A stretch of 64,000 nucleotides of DNA from Streptomyces uncialis (GTDB lineage: Bacteria; Actinomycetota; Actinomycetes; Streptomycetales; Streptomycetaceae). Below the pieces are notes generated by a model, which did no database searches, was not told the DNA's origin, and saw nothing but the letters and a program-made list of their open reading frames with translations. A program made the translations under genes and the position numbers. Of this stretch, positions 28,665 to 36,613 are shown in pieces. Location: the NCBI RefSeq assembly GCF_036250755.1, contig NZ_CP109583.1, positions 2,046,001 through 2,110,000 on the forward strand. The letters are read 5' to 3'. Within the stretch, counting starts at the first letter, position 1. Each line of letters starts with the position of its first letter.

Positions 28665-28880
28665 TCAGCTCTGTGCGGTGTCGTCGTCCGCCTGCGCGGT
28701 GCCCTCGGCCGCGCCTGCCTTCTCGCGCATCTTGCGCACCAGCTCCGCCTTCCGGTCGGCCGCGTCCTGGCGGTCGAGGTTGCGGTGCGGACCGTTGTTC
28801 TGCCGTTCGGCGCGGGACAGCTTCTTGCGCTGGCCGCCGCCCATGCCCACGGGGTTGTTGATGTTCTTGCTCACGGTCAC
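28665..28880 (-). CDS. Small DUF6243-type protein
   Basis: A 71-residue, highly charged protein that I recognise as the actinomycete DUF6243 group. It has an N-terminal NNPVGMGGGQRKKLSR motif, a basic helical middle (RQDAADRKAELVRKMREKAG) and an acidic tail. Its function is unknown; the composition suggests a small nucleic-acid- or ribosome-associated protein, which is only inference. The GTG at 28880 has CGGAG upstream; a second GTG two codons later is also possible. The gene lies between the core and the right arm of a modular repeat element. Confidence 0.75.
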   Translation of the reverse strand: MTVSKNINNPVGMGGGQRKKLSRAERQNNGPHRNLDRQDAADRKAELVRKMREKAGAAEGTAQADDDTAQS

Positions 28881-29009
28881 GGGTTCTCCGGGTAATGATT
28901 TGACGTGCTCTACGGATTAATCGGTGGGGGACAAAGACGTTACCCGGTCCCGCCACCCCCGCACACCACCCCCGCACCCGAACGGCGACCGCAAGGCCGC
29001 GCCCCACAG

Positions 29010-29357
29010 ACCCCACGAGCGACCCGCACGGAAACAAGCACGCCCAGGTGTGGAACCCCAGGGGCGCGGGGAACCGCGCAACCACCGAGCGACCCCACAG
29101 GAACAAGCACGCCCAGCACCGAGTACCCAGGGGCGCGGGGAACCGCGCACCCCACGAACGACGGCACAGGAACGAAGTACGCCCAGCACCGAGCACCCAG
29201 GGGCGCGAGGAACCGCGCACCCACCGAACGACCCCACAGGAACAAGCACGCCCAGGTATGGAACCCCAGGGGCGCGAGGAACCGCGCACCCCACGAACGA
29301 CGGCACAGGAACGAAGTACGTCCAGCCGGACTGACCTGAGAAGCGCAAGCGAAGGCG
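29010..29357. repeat. Modular intergenic repeat element D (right arm)
   Basis: Four forward units carrying GGGGCGCGGGGAACCGCGC or the GAGG variant start at 29061, 29130, 29200 and 29269, giving periods of 69, 70 and 69 bases. Between them two spacer types appear, one with CGAGCGACCCCACAGGAAC and one with CGAACGACGGCACAGGAAC. It closes with a GTCCAGCCGGACTGACC palindrome module and GAAGCGCAAGCGAAGGCG ending at 29357, one base from the DUF5955 stop codon. Confidence 0.85.
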
Positions 29358-29358
29358 A

Positions 29359-29670
29359 CTAGTGGGGAGGCTCGCCAAAGAGGTCGACCGCGTTGCGGAC
29401 CCTCGCGAGGCCCACCGCGAGCGCGCTCACCGATCCGATGCTCCCCGCGACGAGAAGGAGGGACCGGCGCAGCCGGGGAGTCTCCGGCGCACCCCCCGCC
29501 ACCATCGCGTCCAGCGCCGCCAGCTCGTCCTCCGCGATCACCCGGTCGGCGAAGTCCGCCGGATGCGTCGCGAGGTCCCTGCGGAGCCTGGAGACCGCGG
29601 CACGCAGCTCCACGACCCGGGGGTCCTCGTCGCAGCCGGTAACAACCCTTTGCCCCACGCTCCGCAACAC
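29359..29670 (-). CDS. DUF5955-type small protein
   Basis: A 103-residue protein that I recognise as the Streptomyces DUF5955 group. The N-terminal part contains DPRVVELRAAVSRLRRDL and a probable coiled or helical segment up to ALDAMV. The C-terminal part has a hydrophobic stretch, LLLVAGSIGSVSALAVGLA, which may be a membrane segment. The function is unknown. The GTG at 29670 is chosen because GGGGGGAGAGCT lies directly before it; longer starts run into a GC-rich leader. The stop TAG lies one base from the end of a repeat element. Confidence 0.75.
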   Translation of the reverse strand: MLRSVGQRVVTGCDEDPRVVELRAAVSRLRRDLATHPADFADRVIAEDELAALDAMVAGGAPETPRLRRSLLLVAGSIGSVSALAVGLARVRNAVDLFGEPPH

Positions 29671-29944
29671 AGCTCTCCCCCCGCGCACGCGCATCGTGCG
29701 CTTTCCGTACCGGGCTCGCCGCCCCCGTGGGACCGGTCGGTTCCCTGGGGTTCGCGGCCAGTTAACGCCACTCGCGGGCCCCGCCGCCACTCCATGGACG
29801 GAAATTCAACTCCCCTTTGCCCAGCGTAGATCGGGAGGGCGAATCCGACGGCGCCCTGATGCGCGGGGCGGCGCGCGACCCCGTCCCGCACTCCGGGGAA
29901 ACCGCTTGCCGCGCGGCCGGGCGGTGCTGGGGTATCCAGAGGGC

Positions 29945-30553
29945 ATGACGAACGACGACATCGCGGGACTGCTGCTCGCCGCCGGCGGCGGGCGCCGTCT
30001 GGGCGGACGGCCCAAGGCCCTGCTGACGCACCGGGGCCGCCCCTTGGTGGAGCACGCGGTACGGGCGCTGCGCGAAGGCGGCTGCGGGACGGTGCACGTG
30101 GTCCTCGGCGCGGGCCGGGACGGTGTGCGTGCCACGGCGGATCTGCGCGGCTGCGCGGTCGTCGGGAACCCTGACTGGGAGACGGGGATGGGGTCGTCGC
30201 TGCGGGCGGGCCTCGCGTCGCTCGCGGGTTCGGGCGCCCGCGCCGCCCTGGTGACGCTGGTGGACCAACCGGGCGTCGGGGCCGCAGCGGTGGCACGGGT
30301 GCTCGGCGTCGCCGGGTGCGACCCGGACGGCATGACGTCCGCGCTGGCCGCGGCGGCCTACGGCGGCCGGCGGGGCCACCCCGTACTGCTCGGCGCCGAC
30401 CGCTGGACGGACGTGGCCGGGCTGGCCGTCGGGGACCGGGGCGCGCGGGCGTATCTCGCCGCGCACGACGCGGAGCTGACCCTGGTGGAGTGCGGGGACG
30501 TGGCGCGGGCGTACGACATCGACACCCCGGCGGATCTGCGGCGACTGGACTGA
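29945..30553 (+). CDS. MobA/MocA-like nucleotidyltransferase
   Basis: A 202-residue NTP-transferase of the MobA-like family. The signature LLLAAGGGRRLGGRPKALL is at residues 9-27, DQPGV is the metal-binding part, and the C-terminal YDIDTPADLRRLD is typical. The family includes CTP:molybdopterin cytidylyltransferase (MocA), which makes the cofactor of xanthine-dehydrogenase-type enzymes. Its position between the allantoin regulator and malate synthase fits maturation of a purine hydroxylase, but no xanthine dehydrogenase gene is in the window. The start at 29945 follows GAGGGC. Confidence 0.85.
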   Translation: MTNDDIAGLLLAAGGGRRLGGRPKALLTHRGRPLVEHAVRALREGGCGTVHVVLGAGRDGVRATADLRGCAVVGNPDWETGMGSSLRAGLASLAGSGARAALVTLVDQPGVGAAAVARVLGVAGCDPDGMTSALAAAAYGGRRGHPVLLGADRWTDVAGLAVGDRGARAYLAAHDAELTLVECGDVARAYDIDTPADLRRLD

Positions 30554-30588
30554 GCGGGGGCGGGGACGGCCGGGGGCACCCGACAACC

Positions 30589-30617
30589 TTGAAGTTCCAC
30601 CATGAGGAAACTAGTAT
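30589..30617 (+). promoter_or_regulatory. Malate synthase promoter with internal operator
   Basis: TTGAAG (30589-30594) and TAGTAT (30612-30617) are exactly 17 bases apart. The spacer holds TTCC-N7-GGAA (30595-30609), the same spacing as the inverted repeat in the allR promoter. An AT-rich stretch follows. It is one of the better promoter matches in the window. Confidence 0.6.
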
Positions 30618-30676
30618 CCATTTTCCAGCGCATTCGATCGCCGCGCCCTCCCCCTTGCCGAAGGAAGTGACCGCTC

Positions 30677-32299
30677 ATGTCCGCAGCAGCGCCGTCCTCG
30701 CCGACCCTCGTCGGCACGGAGTCCCTGCCCCGGCAGGACGAGGTCCTGACCGGCGCGGCGCTCGCCTTCGTGGCGGAGCTGCACCGGCGGTTCACGCCCA
30801 CGAGGGACGAACTCCTCGCGCTGCGGGCCGGGCGCCGCGCCGAGATCGCCCGTACCTCCACGCTGGACTTCCTCCCCGGGACGGCGGACGTGCGCGCGGA
30901 CGACTCCTGGCGGGTGGCCCCCGCGCCGCCCGCGCTGAACGACCGCCGGGTCGAGATCACCGGCCCCACCGACCGCCGGATGACCGTGAACGCGCTGAAC
31001 TCGGGGGCGCGGGTCTGGCTCGCGGACTTCGAGGACGCTTCCTCCCCCACCTGGGAGAACGTGGTCCTGGGCCAGCTCAACATGCGTGACGCCTTCACCC
31101 GGCGGATCGACTTCACCGACGAGCGCACCGGGAAGTCGTACGCCCTCAAGGACGACTCCGAGCTGGCGACGGTGGTGATGCGCCCGCGCGGCTGGCATCT
31201 GGACGAGCGGCATCTCCAGGTCGACGGCCGGCCCGTGCCGGGCGCGCTGGTCGACTTCGGGCTGTACTTCTTCCACAACGCGCGGCGCCTCACCGACCAG
31301 GCACGGGGTCCGTACTTCTATCTGCCGAAGATCGAGTCGCACCGTGAGGCCCGCCTCTGGAACGACGTGTTCGTGTTCGCGCAGGAGAAGCTGGGCATCC
31401 CCCAGGGCACGGTCCGCGCGACGGTCCTCATCGAGACGATCACCGCCGCGTACGAGATGGAGGAGATCCTGTACGAGCTGCGGGACCACGCCTCCGGGCT
31501 GAACGCGGGGCGCTGGGACTATCTCTTCTCGATCATCAAGAACTTCCGGGACGGCGGCGCGAAGTTCGTGCTGCCCGACCGCAACGCCGTCACCATGACG
31601 GCGCCGTTCATGCGTGCCTACACCGAACTCCTGGTCCGCACCTGTCACAAGCGGGGCGCGCACGCGATCGGGGGGATGGCCGCGTTCATCCCCTCCCGGC
31701 GGGACCCGGAGGCGAACTCGGCCGCGCTGGAGAAGGTCAGGAACGACAAGGACCGGGAGGCGCGGGACGGGTTCGACGGTTCCTGGGTCGCCCACCCGGA
31801 TCTGGTGCCCGTGGCGATGGCCTCGTTCGACGCCGTGCTCGGGGACGCGCCGCACCAGAAGGACCGGCTGCGCGAGGACGTGACGGTCGCCGCGGGTGAC
31901 CTCATCGCGCTCGACACCCTCGACGCGCGGCCGACGTACGCGGGGCTGGTGAACGCGGTCCAGGTCGGTATCCGGTACATCGAGGCGTGGTTGCGCGGTA
32001 CCGGCGCGGTGGCGATCTTCGGGCTGATGGAGGACGCGGCGACCGCCGAGATCTCCCGTTCGCAGATCTGGCAGTGGGTCGACGCGGGGGTCGTGTTCGA
32101 GGACGGCAGGACCGCCACCGCGGAGCTGGTGCGGGAGATCGCCGCCGCGGAACTCACCGCCGTCCGCGAGGAGACCGGTGCGGACGCCTTCGCCGGGGGC
32201 GACTGGCAGCGCGCCCACGATCTGCTGCTGAAGGTGTCCCTGGACGCGGACTACGCCGACTTCCTGACGCTGCCCGCCTACGAGCGGCTGCGCGGCTGA
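30677..32299 (+). CDS. aceB: Malate synthase A
   Basis: A 540-residue malate synthase that condenses glyoxylate with acetyl-CoA to malate. The PROSITE-type signature RDHASGLNAGRWDYLF begins at about residue 269. Other conserved parts are LADFEDASSPTW, MRPRGWHLDERH and GGMAAFIPSRRDPEAN. In Streptomyces this enzyme sits with the allantoin genes, where it removes glyoxylate formed from ureidoglycolate. Here it lies 2.4 kb from the regulator with a promoter carrying a similar operator. The ATG at 30677 follows GAAGGAAGTGACC, a good ribosome-binding site. Confidence 0.96.
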   Translation: MSAAAPSSPTLVGTESLPRQDEVLTGAALAFVAELHRRFTPTRDELLALRAGRRAEIARTSTLDFLPGTADVRADDSWRVAPAPPALNDRRVEITGPTDRRMTVNALNSGARVWLADFEDASSPTWENVVLGQLNMRDAFTRRIDFTDERTGKSYALKDDSELATVVMRPRGWHLDERHLQVDGRPVPGALVDFGLYFFHNARRLTDQARGPYFYLPKIESHREARLWNDVFVFAQEKLGIPQGTVRATVLIETITAAYEMEEILYELRDHASGLNAGRWDYLFSIIKNFRDGGAKFVLPDRNAVTMTAPFMRAYTELLVRTCHKRGAHAIGGMAAFIPSRRDPEANSAALEKVRNDKDREARDGFDGSWVAHPDLVPVAMASFDAVLGDAPHQKDRLREDVTVAAGDLIALDTLDARPTYAGLVNAVQVGIRYIEAWLRGTGAVAIFGLMEDAATAEISRSQIWQWVDAGVVFEDGRTATAELVREIAAAELTAVREETGADAFAGGDWQRAHDLLLKVSLDADYADFLTLPAYERLRG

Positions 32300-32359
32300 G
32301 TACGCCCGGCGGCGGTCCCCGGTCCGGCATCCGCCGGGCCGGGGGCCTCGGCTTTCCGG

Positions 32360-32653
32360 TCAGGGACGGTCGGAGTGCCCGAGGGCGCGGCCCGGTGCCA
32401 CCCGGTCGCGGACCAGTCGCTTGACGGCGGTCGGCTCGGGGAAGCCCTGCTGCTTGCGGTCCCAGACCACGTCGCCGTCGACCCGGACCACGAACACGCC
32501 GCCCGTGCCGGGGGCGAGGGACAGTTCCGTCAGCTCCGTCTCGAAGGTCGTGAGCAGTTCCTGGGCGAGCCACGCGGCGCGCGGCAGCCAGCGGCACTGC
32601 GTGCAGTACTCGATCTGGACGCGGTGCCCGGACGGGGCGTCGGACGTACTCAA
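32360..32653 (-). CDS. SelT/SelW/SelH-like (Rdx) protein
   Basis: A 97-residue thioredoxin-like Rdx protein. The N-terminal strand leads into the redox motif CTQC (HRVQIEYCTQCRWLPRAAWL); other family parts are LSLAPGTGGVFVV and WDRKQQGFPEPTAVKRLVRD. Eukaryotic relatives carry selenocysteine, whereas this one has Cys in both positions. It is thought to take part in redox balance, but the partner is unknown. It begins three bases after the stop codon of the HipA-like kinase gene and is probably co-transcribed. Confidence 0.88.
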   Translation of the reverse strand: MSTSDAPSGHRVQIEYCTQCRWLPRAAWLAQELLTTFETELTELSLAPGTGGVFVVRVDGDVVWDRKQQGFPEPTAVKRLVRDRVAPGRALGHSDRP

Positions 32654-32656
32654 GGG

Positions 32657-33604
32657 TCAGCCTTTCGGTTTCCGGTCCAGATGGACGGACCAGTCCTGTT
32701 CCGCCGGGGGCCTCCCGTGCAGATCGGGCACGCGCTTGAGCCAGGCCGGGCGGCCCGCCTCGGTGGCCGCCGCGCGGTGCGCGTCCTCGGCCGCGAGCTG
32801 TTCCCGGGCCGGGAAGTCGGTGGGCAGCCAGTGCCGGGAGGCCCGCGCGCGGGCGACGAGATGGCCGGCGTATGCGTCGCGTACCGCGTCGGGTCCGGTG
32901 AAGCCGGGTTCGTCCGCGAGCCACTCGTCGGGGACCAGGGCGGTGATGTCGCGCAGCAGGTCCCGGGTCACCCTGGGCGCCAGTTCGGCGCCGGCGGCGA
33001 CCGTGTCGGGGCCGTAGCCGCCGAGGGCGTGGCGGCGGAAGTCGTAGCGCTTGGTGACGGCGTCGGTGGCGCTCTCCCAGCGGTGGTGGAAGACCAGCGC
33101 GGCCCCGTGGTCGATGAGCCACAGCAGAGGTGCGTTGACCTTCGGGACGCCGAAGGTGGGCCACACCATCAGGTTCGAGCTGTGCAGGGTGCGGTCGACG
33201 TTGGCGGTCAGCGCGTCCAGCCAGACGATCCGGCCGGCCTCCAGCGGGCCGACGCGCAGCGCGCGCGGCGCGGTGTCCGGGGCGAAGTCGGCGGCGCCGG
33301 GCAGATAGTCCATGCCGAGGTTGAGGCCCGCGCTGGCCGCCAGCAGGTCGCGCACCTCCTGGTGCGGCTCGTGCGCGGCGACCGCCGGGTCGAAGTGGGC
33401 GCGCACCAGCTCGGGCACCCGCAGCCCGAGGGCGCGGGCCAGTTCCCCGACGATCACTTCGGCGACCAGCGCCTTCGGTCCCTGGGCGGAGCCGGTGAAC
33501 TTGACGACGTACATACCGAGGTCGTCGGCCTCGACGACACCGGGCAGCGACCCGCCCTCGCTCAGGGGCGTGACATAGCGCGTCGCCGTGACCTCTCTCA
33601 GCAT
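32657..33604 (-). CDS. HipA-like kinase domain protein
   Basis: A 315-residue protein of the actinomycete HipA-like kinase group. It starts with YVTPLSEGGSLPGVVEADDLGMYVVKF, a P-loop-like and ATP-lysine region, and has WLDALTANVDRTLHSSNLM as the catalytic and Asn-containing region, then LWLIDHGAALVF as the metal-binding Asp motif. Classical HipA pairs with a HipB antitoxin; no HipB-like gene is present here, so a toxin role is not supported. It is followed at once by the Rdx protein gene. The accessory region begins just upstream. Confidence 0.8.
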   Translation of the reverse strand: MLREVTATRYVTPLSEGGSLPGVVEADDLGMYVVKFTGSAQGPKALVAEVIVGELARALGLRVPELVRAHFDPAVAAHEPHQEVRDLLAASAGLNLGMDYLPGAADFAPDTAPRALRVGPLEAGRIVWLDALTANVDRTLHSSNLMVWPTFGVPKVNAPLLWLIDHGAALVFHHRWESATDAVTKRYDFRRHALGGYGPDTVAAGAELAPRVTRDLLRDITALVPDEWLADEPGFTGPDAVRDAYAGHLVARARASRHWLPTDFPAREQLAAEDAHRAAATEAGRPAWLKRVPDLHGRPPAEQDWSVHLDRKPKG

Positions 33605-33722
33605 TTCCCCAGGCTATACGGCGTCCCTCCCTGTGAATCAGCAGGCCGAGTCGGAGCGGGCGACCAGGCGCGTCCCACCCCCACCAGCCCCGGGGAGAAT
33701 CTGGGGAGTTTCCACGGGCACG

Positions 33723-34908
33723 TCACTCTCTCCCGCTCCCCAGGACTCCGTCGATGACGGTGCGCCCCCTGGCTCCCGCTTCCGGCATGAAGTGAGCGCA
33801 GTAGCTCAGCGTGACGGTCGGCGAGGAATGCCCGAGCCATCGCGCCAGGGTCACCACGGACTCCCCCGCCTCCAGCATGACCGAGGCACAGGTGTGCCGC
33901 AGTACATGGAAGCCATCCCTTGGCGCCGCCTCCCACTGCCACGCCTTCGCCCCTTCATGACGCGGCTCGATGACACCCGCCTTGGCCAGCGCCGACTTCC
34001 ACGTACAGGTGTTCCACGTATTCACGGCGATGGCATTGCCGAACCGCGTGGTGAGCAGGGGCGCGAACTTCCGGCGCGGCCTGTCGGCTCCGGGGCTTCC
34101 CCACGGCAGCTCCACTTCCACAGGCGGAAACGTCCCGATGTGCCGCTTCACCTCCTCCGCCACTGAGGGCGGCATGTCGACGGTGCGCGTCTTCGCGCCC
34201 TTGGGAAGGGCGAAATACAGCTTCCCGTTGAGCGACTGCACTTGGCGGCGGACGTGCAGCACGCCCTTCTCGTAGTCGATGTCCGCGTGGCTGAGCCCGA
34301 AGACCTCACCCTGCCGAAGCCCGCACCCCAGCCCCAGCACGACGGCGATCCGGTTCCGAGGACTGATGACGTCGGGCGCTTCGGGCCATCGCACAGAACT
34401 GGCATGCATGGGGTTCGGGGCGAGCCGTTTGTCGTCGACAGCCGCTTCAAGAATGCTGGACAACTCGGACTGGATTCCGCGCTGATAGTCGACCGAAGAG
34501 ACAGTCGCCTCCAGCGTCACCGTGTACGCGCGCAACACCGCCGACGTGATGTTCTTGAGCGGCTGGCCCCCCAGATGCGGAATGATATGGAGCCTGGCCC
34601 GGCGCTCCTGATTCTCCTGGGTCTTCGGCGCCCCACCTCGACCCGGCGCCCAGTGCATCCGGATGTAGTCGGCCAGAGTGATGGACCCGTCACGCGGGTC
34701 CACGAACTCTCCGCGCTCCTCGTCGGTGGCGGACCGGCGAAGCCATGCCTTCGCGTCTTCCAGCGTGTCGAAGGACCGATCCCGGACCCCTGTGACACCA
34801 GCGACTCTGTATCGCTTGCCGGTTCCCGTAGAGCGTGGTCTTCTCACGCCTACCCGTTGCAGGATCCTTCTTCTTCTTGATCCAGCGGTCCTCTGTGCAG
34901 CCGGGCAA
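33723..34908 (-). pseudogene. Tyrosine integrase with a frameshift
   Basis: A phage or plasmid-type integrase of 394 codons once one extra base is removed. The catalytic domain is complete: GLGCGLRQGEVFGL (Arg), HVLRHTCASVML (HxxR), LARWLGHSSPTVTLSYCAH (His and Tyr nucleophile). The N-terminal arm-binding part reads DRWIKKKKDPATG in another frame, from a TTG start at 34908 with AAGGAG upstream. The frames join at GGGAACC near 34823-34828, where one A too many explains the shift. The gene is therefore probably inactive, unless the base is a sequencing error. It marks the left edge of the accessory region; no attachment site could be identified in 33605-33722. Confidence 0.8.
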
Positions 34909-35072
34909 ATATCTCCTTCGAAAGGAAACGGGGGACGACGACCGGTCAGGCGACCGCTGTGCCGCCGGATCGGTACTGACGGGGGCCTGCAAGGGACTCA
35001 ATGCCGTGGTGGAGCGCGAGTCGGCCTGTTCCTGTTCACGGACCCAGGCGTCCAGGGATTCCCGCCGAGACC

Positions 35073-35505
35073 GCCGAGCGGGTCGACACCTCCACCGGGG
35101 AGATCACCGCACCGAGGGTGGGGACGCTGGCGGCTATGTGGGAGGCGATCGAGGCGGCGGTGGCCGCGATGGTCGAGCTTGCGCCGCCGCTGGACTCCGA
35201 CGCCGACGAGGCGTGGCGTGGCGTCGGATGCTGGTGTCCCGGTTCTCCACGGTGCTGCCGTTCCTGAAGCTGCTGCTGGACGTCGTCGACTTCGGCGCGA
35301 CCGCCGAGGGCGAGCCGGTGCTGCGGGCGCTGAAGTCGCTGCTGGGCCTGCTGGGCCTGCTGGGCCTGCTGGGCCTGCTGGGCCTGCTGGGCCTGCTGGG
35401 CCTGCTGGGCCGCAAGAACGTCGGCGAGGCGGAGATCGACACCGCTCTGCTGGCCGGGTCGTGGAAGCGCCTGGTGCTGGTCGCGCCGCATCTGGAGCCG
35501 GGTGA
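35073..35505 (+). pseudogene. Tn3-family transposase fragment
   Basis: An internal piece of a Tn3/Tn4556-type transposase. Residues read TSTGEITAPRVGTLAAMWEA and LAPPLDSDADEAWR in one frame and then, after a shift near 35215 (duplicated GCGTG), MLVSRFSTVLPFLKLLLD, FGATAEGEPVLRALKSL, GRKNVGEAEIDTALLAGSW and KRLVLVAPHLEPG. These match the middle part of such transposases from memory of the family. Both ends are missing, and a tandem 9-base repeat has expanded inside. The fragment ends five bases before the stop codon of the convergent tyrosine recombinase gene. Confidence 0.65.
35341..35412. repeat. 9-base tandem repeat (GCTGGGCCT), about 8 copies
   Basis: Eight near-perfect copies of GCTGGGCCT encode repeated Gly-Leu-Leu inside the transposase fragment. 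The 9-base period keeps the frame. Normal family members have one or two such triplets before GRK, so the array is an expansion. Confidence 0.95.
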
Positions 35506-35509
35506 GTGT

Positions 35510-36613
35510 TCAGGCGAGGCCGGCGGAGGCGTTGTCGTCCCAGCCGTCGTCGCGCTGCATGTAGCCGAGCATCGAGCGGGAGTGGCGGGCCCAGCCGCCC
35601 TGGTCGGCGATGGCGATGGCGTCGCGGCCCTTGCGGCGGGCGACGGAGGCCAGGCCGATGCGCAGGGAGTGCCCGGTCCAGGCGATCGGCACCCCGGCCC
35701 GCTTCGAGATCCGCTTGATGGCGCGGGTGACGGAGTCGGGCACCATGCCGCCGGTGACGTGGCCCCACCGGTCGATGCCGACGAACGCGGGCGTCGACGG
35801 GTCGGCCCACCGCGGGCCGTGCTCGTCGGCCAGCCGGGTGCGGTAGGCGGTCCAGGCCCTCACCGGGCAGATCGCCGGGTCGTCGGCGTAGCGGATCTTG
35901 GCGTTGCGCACCGAGCGCTTGGTCCTGCCGGTGAGCACGGCGACGACCAGGCCGCGCGGGTGCAGGGTGACGTCGCCGGTCAGCAGTCCGGCTGGGTCCT
36001 GGCTGCGGCTGGCGTAGTGGAAGCCGGTGAGGGTGAGCGCCTTGTCCCGGTCGCCGGTGAGGGTGTCGGGGCAGGCGCGGGCGACGGCGCGCAGTCCGTC
36101 GATGTCGGCACCGGACGCCTGCCCGCGGCCGCGCCGCTCCCCGGCCTGCGGGAGCTTGACCGCCAGTCCTTGCAGCGCGGCGCGGGCGGCGGCCTGGTCG
36201 TCGCCGGACACCGTCATACCGCGCTCGCGCAGCCCGACGACGGCGGCCGCGAGATGGGTGGACGCCGAACTGGGTGCGTAGCCCTTGCCGTTCTGCTGGC
36301 CCTCGCGCAGCATCCACGTCACGAACGCCACCAGGGAGCCCCGGGTGGCCTCCGGTCCGGGCAGACGGGCGGCGGCGCAGAACCGTTCCCACACCCGCCA
36401 GCTCTTGTTGTAGGTGTCGACGGTGTTGTCCGGGGTGATCGCCTTCTCGACGGCGTCGGCCAGGTCCTCGGCGTCGGCCAGGCGCCGGGCGGCGTCGACG
36501 CCGTGGCGTTCGGCCCACCGCTCGATGAGCGCCTGGCGCTCGGCGGCCGGCGAGTCCGGCACCTCCGGCGCGGCGACGTCGCCGGAGGCCGCCGTCTCGG
36601 CCGTGACCGTCAC
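35510..36613 (-). CDS. Tyrosine recombinase, last gene of a coupled operon
   Basis: A 367-residue site-specific recombinase. The N-terminal SAM-like domain includes TVDTYNKSWRVWERFCAA, and the catalytic domain has FHYASRSQDPAGLL in the Arg I region, TGHSLRIGLASVA (HxLR) and WARHSRSMLGYMQR with the Tyr nucleophile. It resembles plasmid and transposon recombinases more than XerC/D, because it lacks the Xer C-terminal region. The GTG at 36613 overlaps the stop of the preceding gene (GTGA). The operon starts at 38239, below an inverted repeat with the shape of a recombinase core site. Confidence 0.8.
   Translation of the reverse strand: MTVTAETAASGDVAAPEVPDSPAAERQALIERWAERHGVDAARRLADAEDLADAVEKAITPDNTVDTYNKSWRVWERFCAAARLPGPEATRGSLVAFVTWMLREGQQNGKGYAPSSASTHLAAAVVGLRERGMTVSGDDQAAARAALQGLAVKLPQAGERRGRGQASGADIDGLRAVARACPDTLTGDRDKALTLTGFHYASRSQDPAGLLTGDVTLHPRGLVVAVLTGRTKRSVRNAKIRYADDPAICPVRAWTAYRTRLADEHGPRWADPSTPAFVGIDRWGHVTGGMVPDSVTRAIKRISKRAGVPIAWTGHSLRIGLASVARRKGRDAIAIADQGGWARHSRSMLGYMQRDDGWDDNASAGLA

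Noticed and set aside
29393..29944. An N-terminal extension of the MocA-like protein
   Set aside because: The family signature starts a few residues after the ATG at 29945, which has a ribosome-binding site. The extension overlaps the DUF5955 gene.
33605..33722. An attachment site or tRNA at the end of the integrase gene
   Set aside because: I found no tRNA fold and no matching direct repeat elsewhere in the window.
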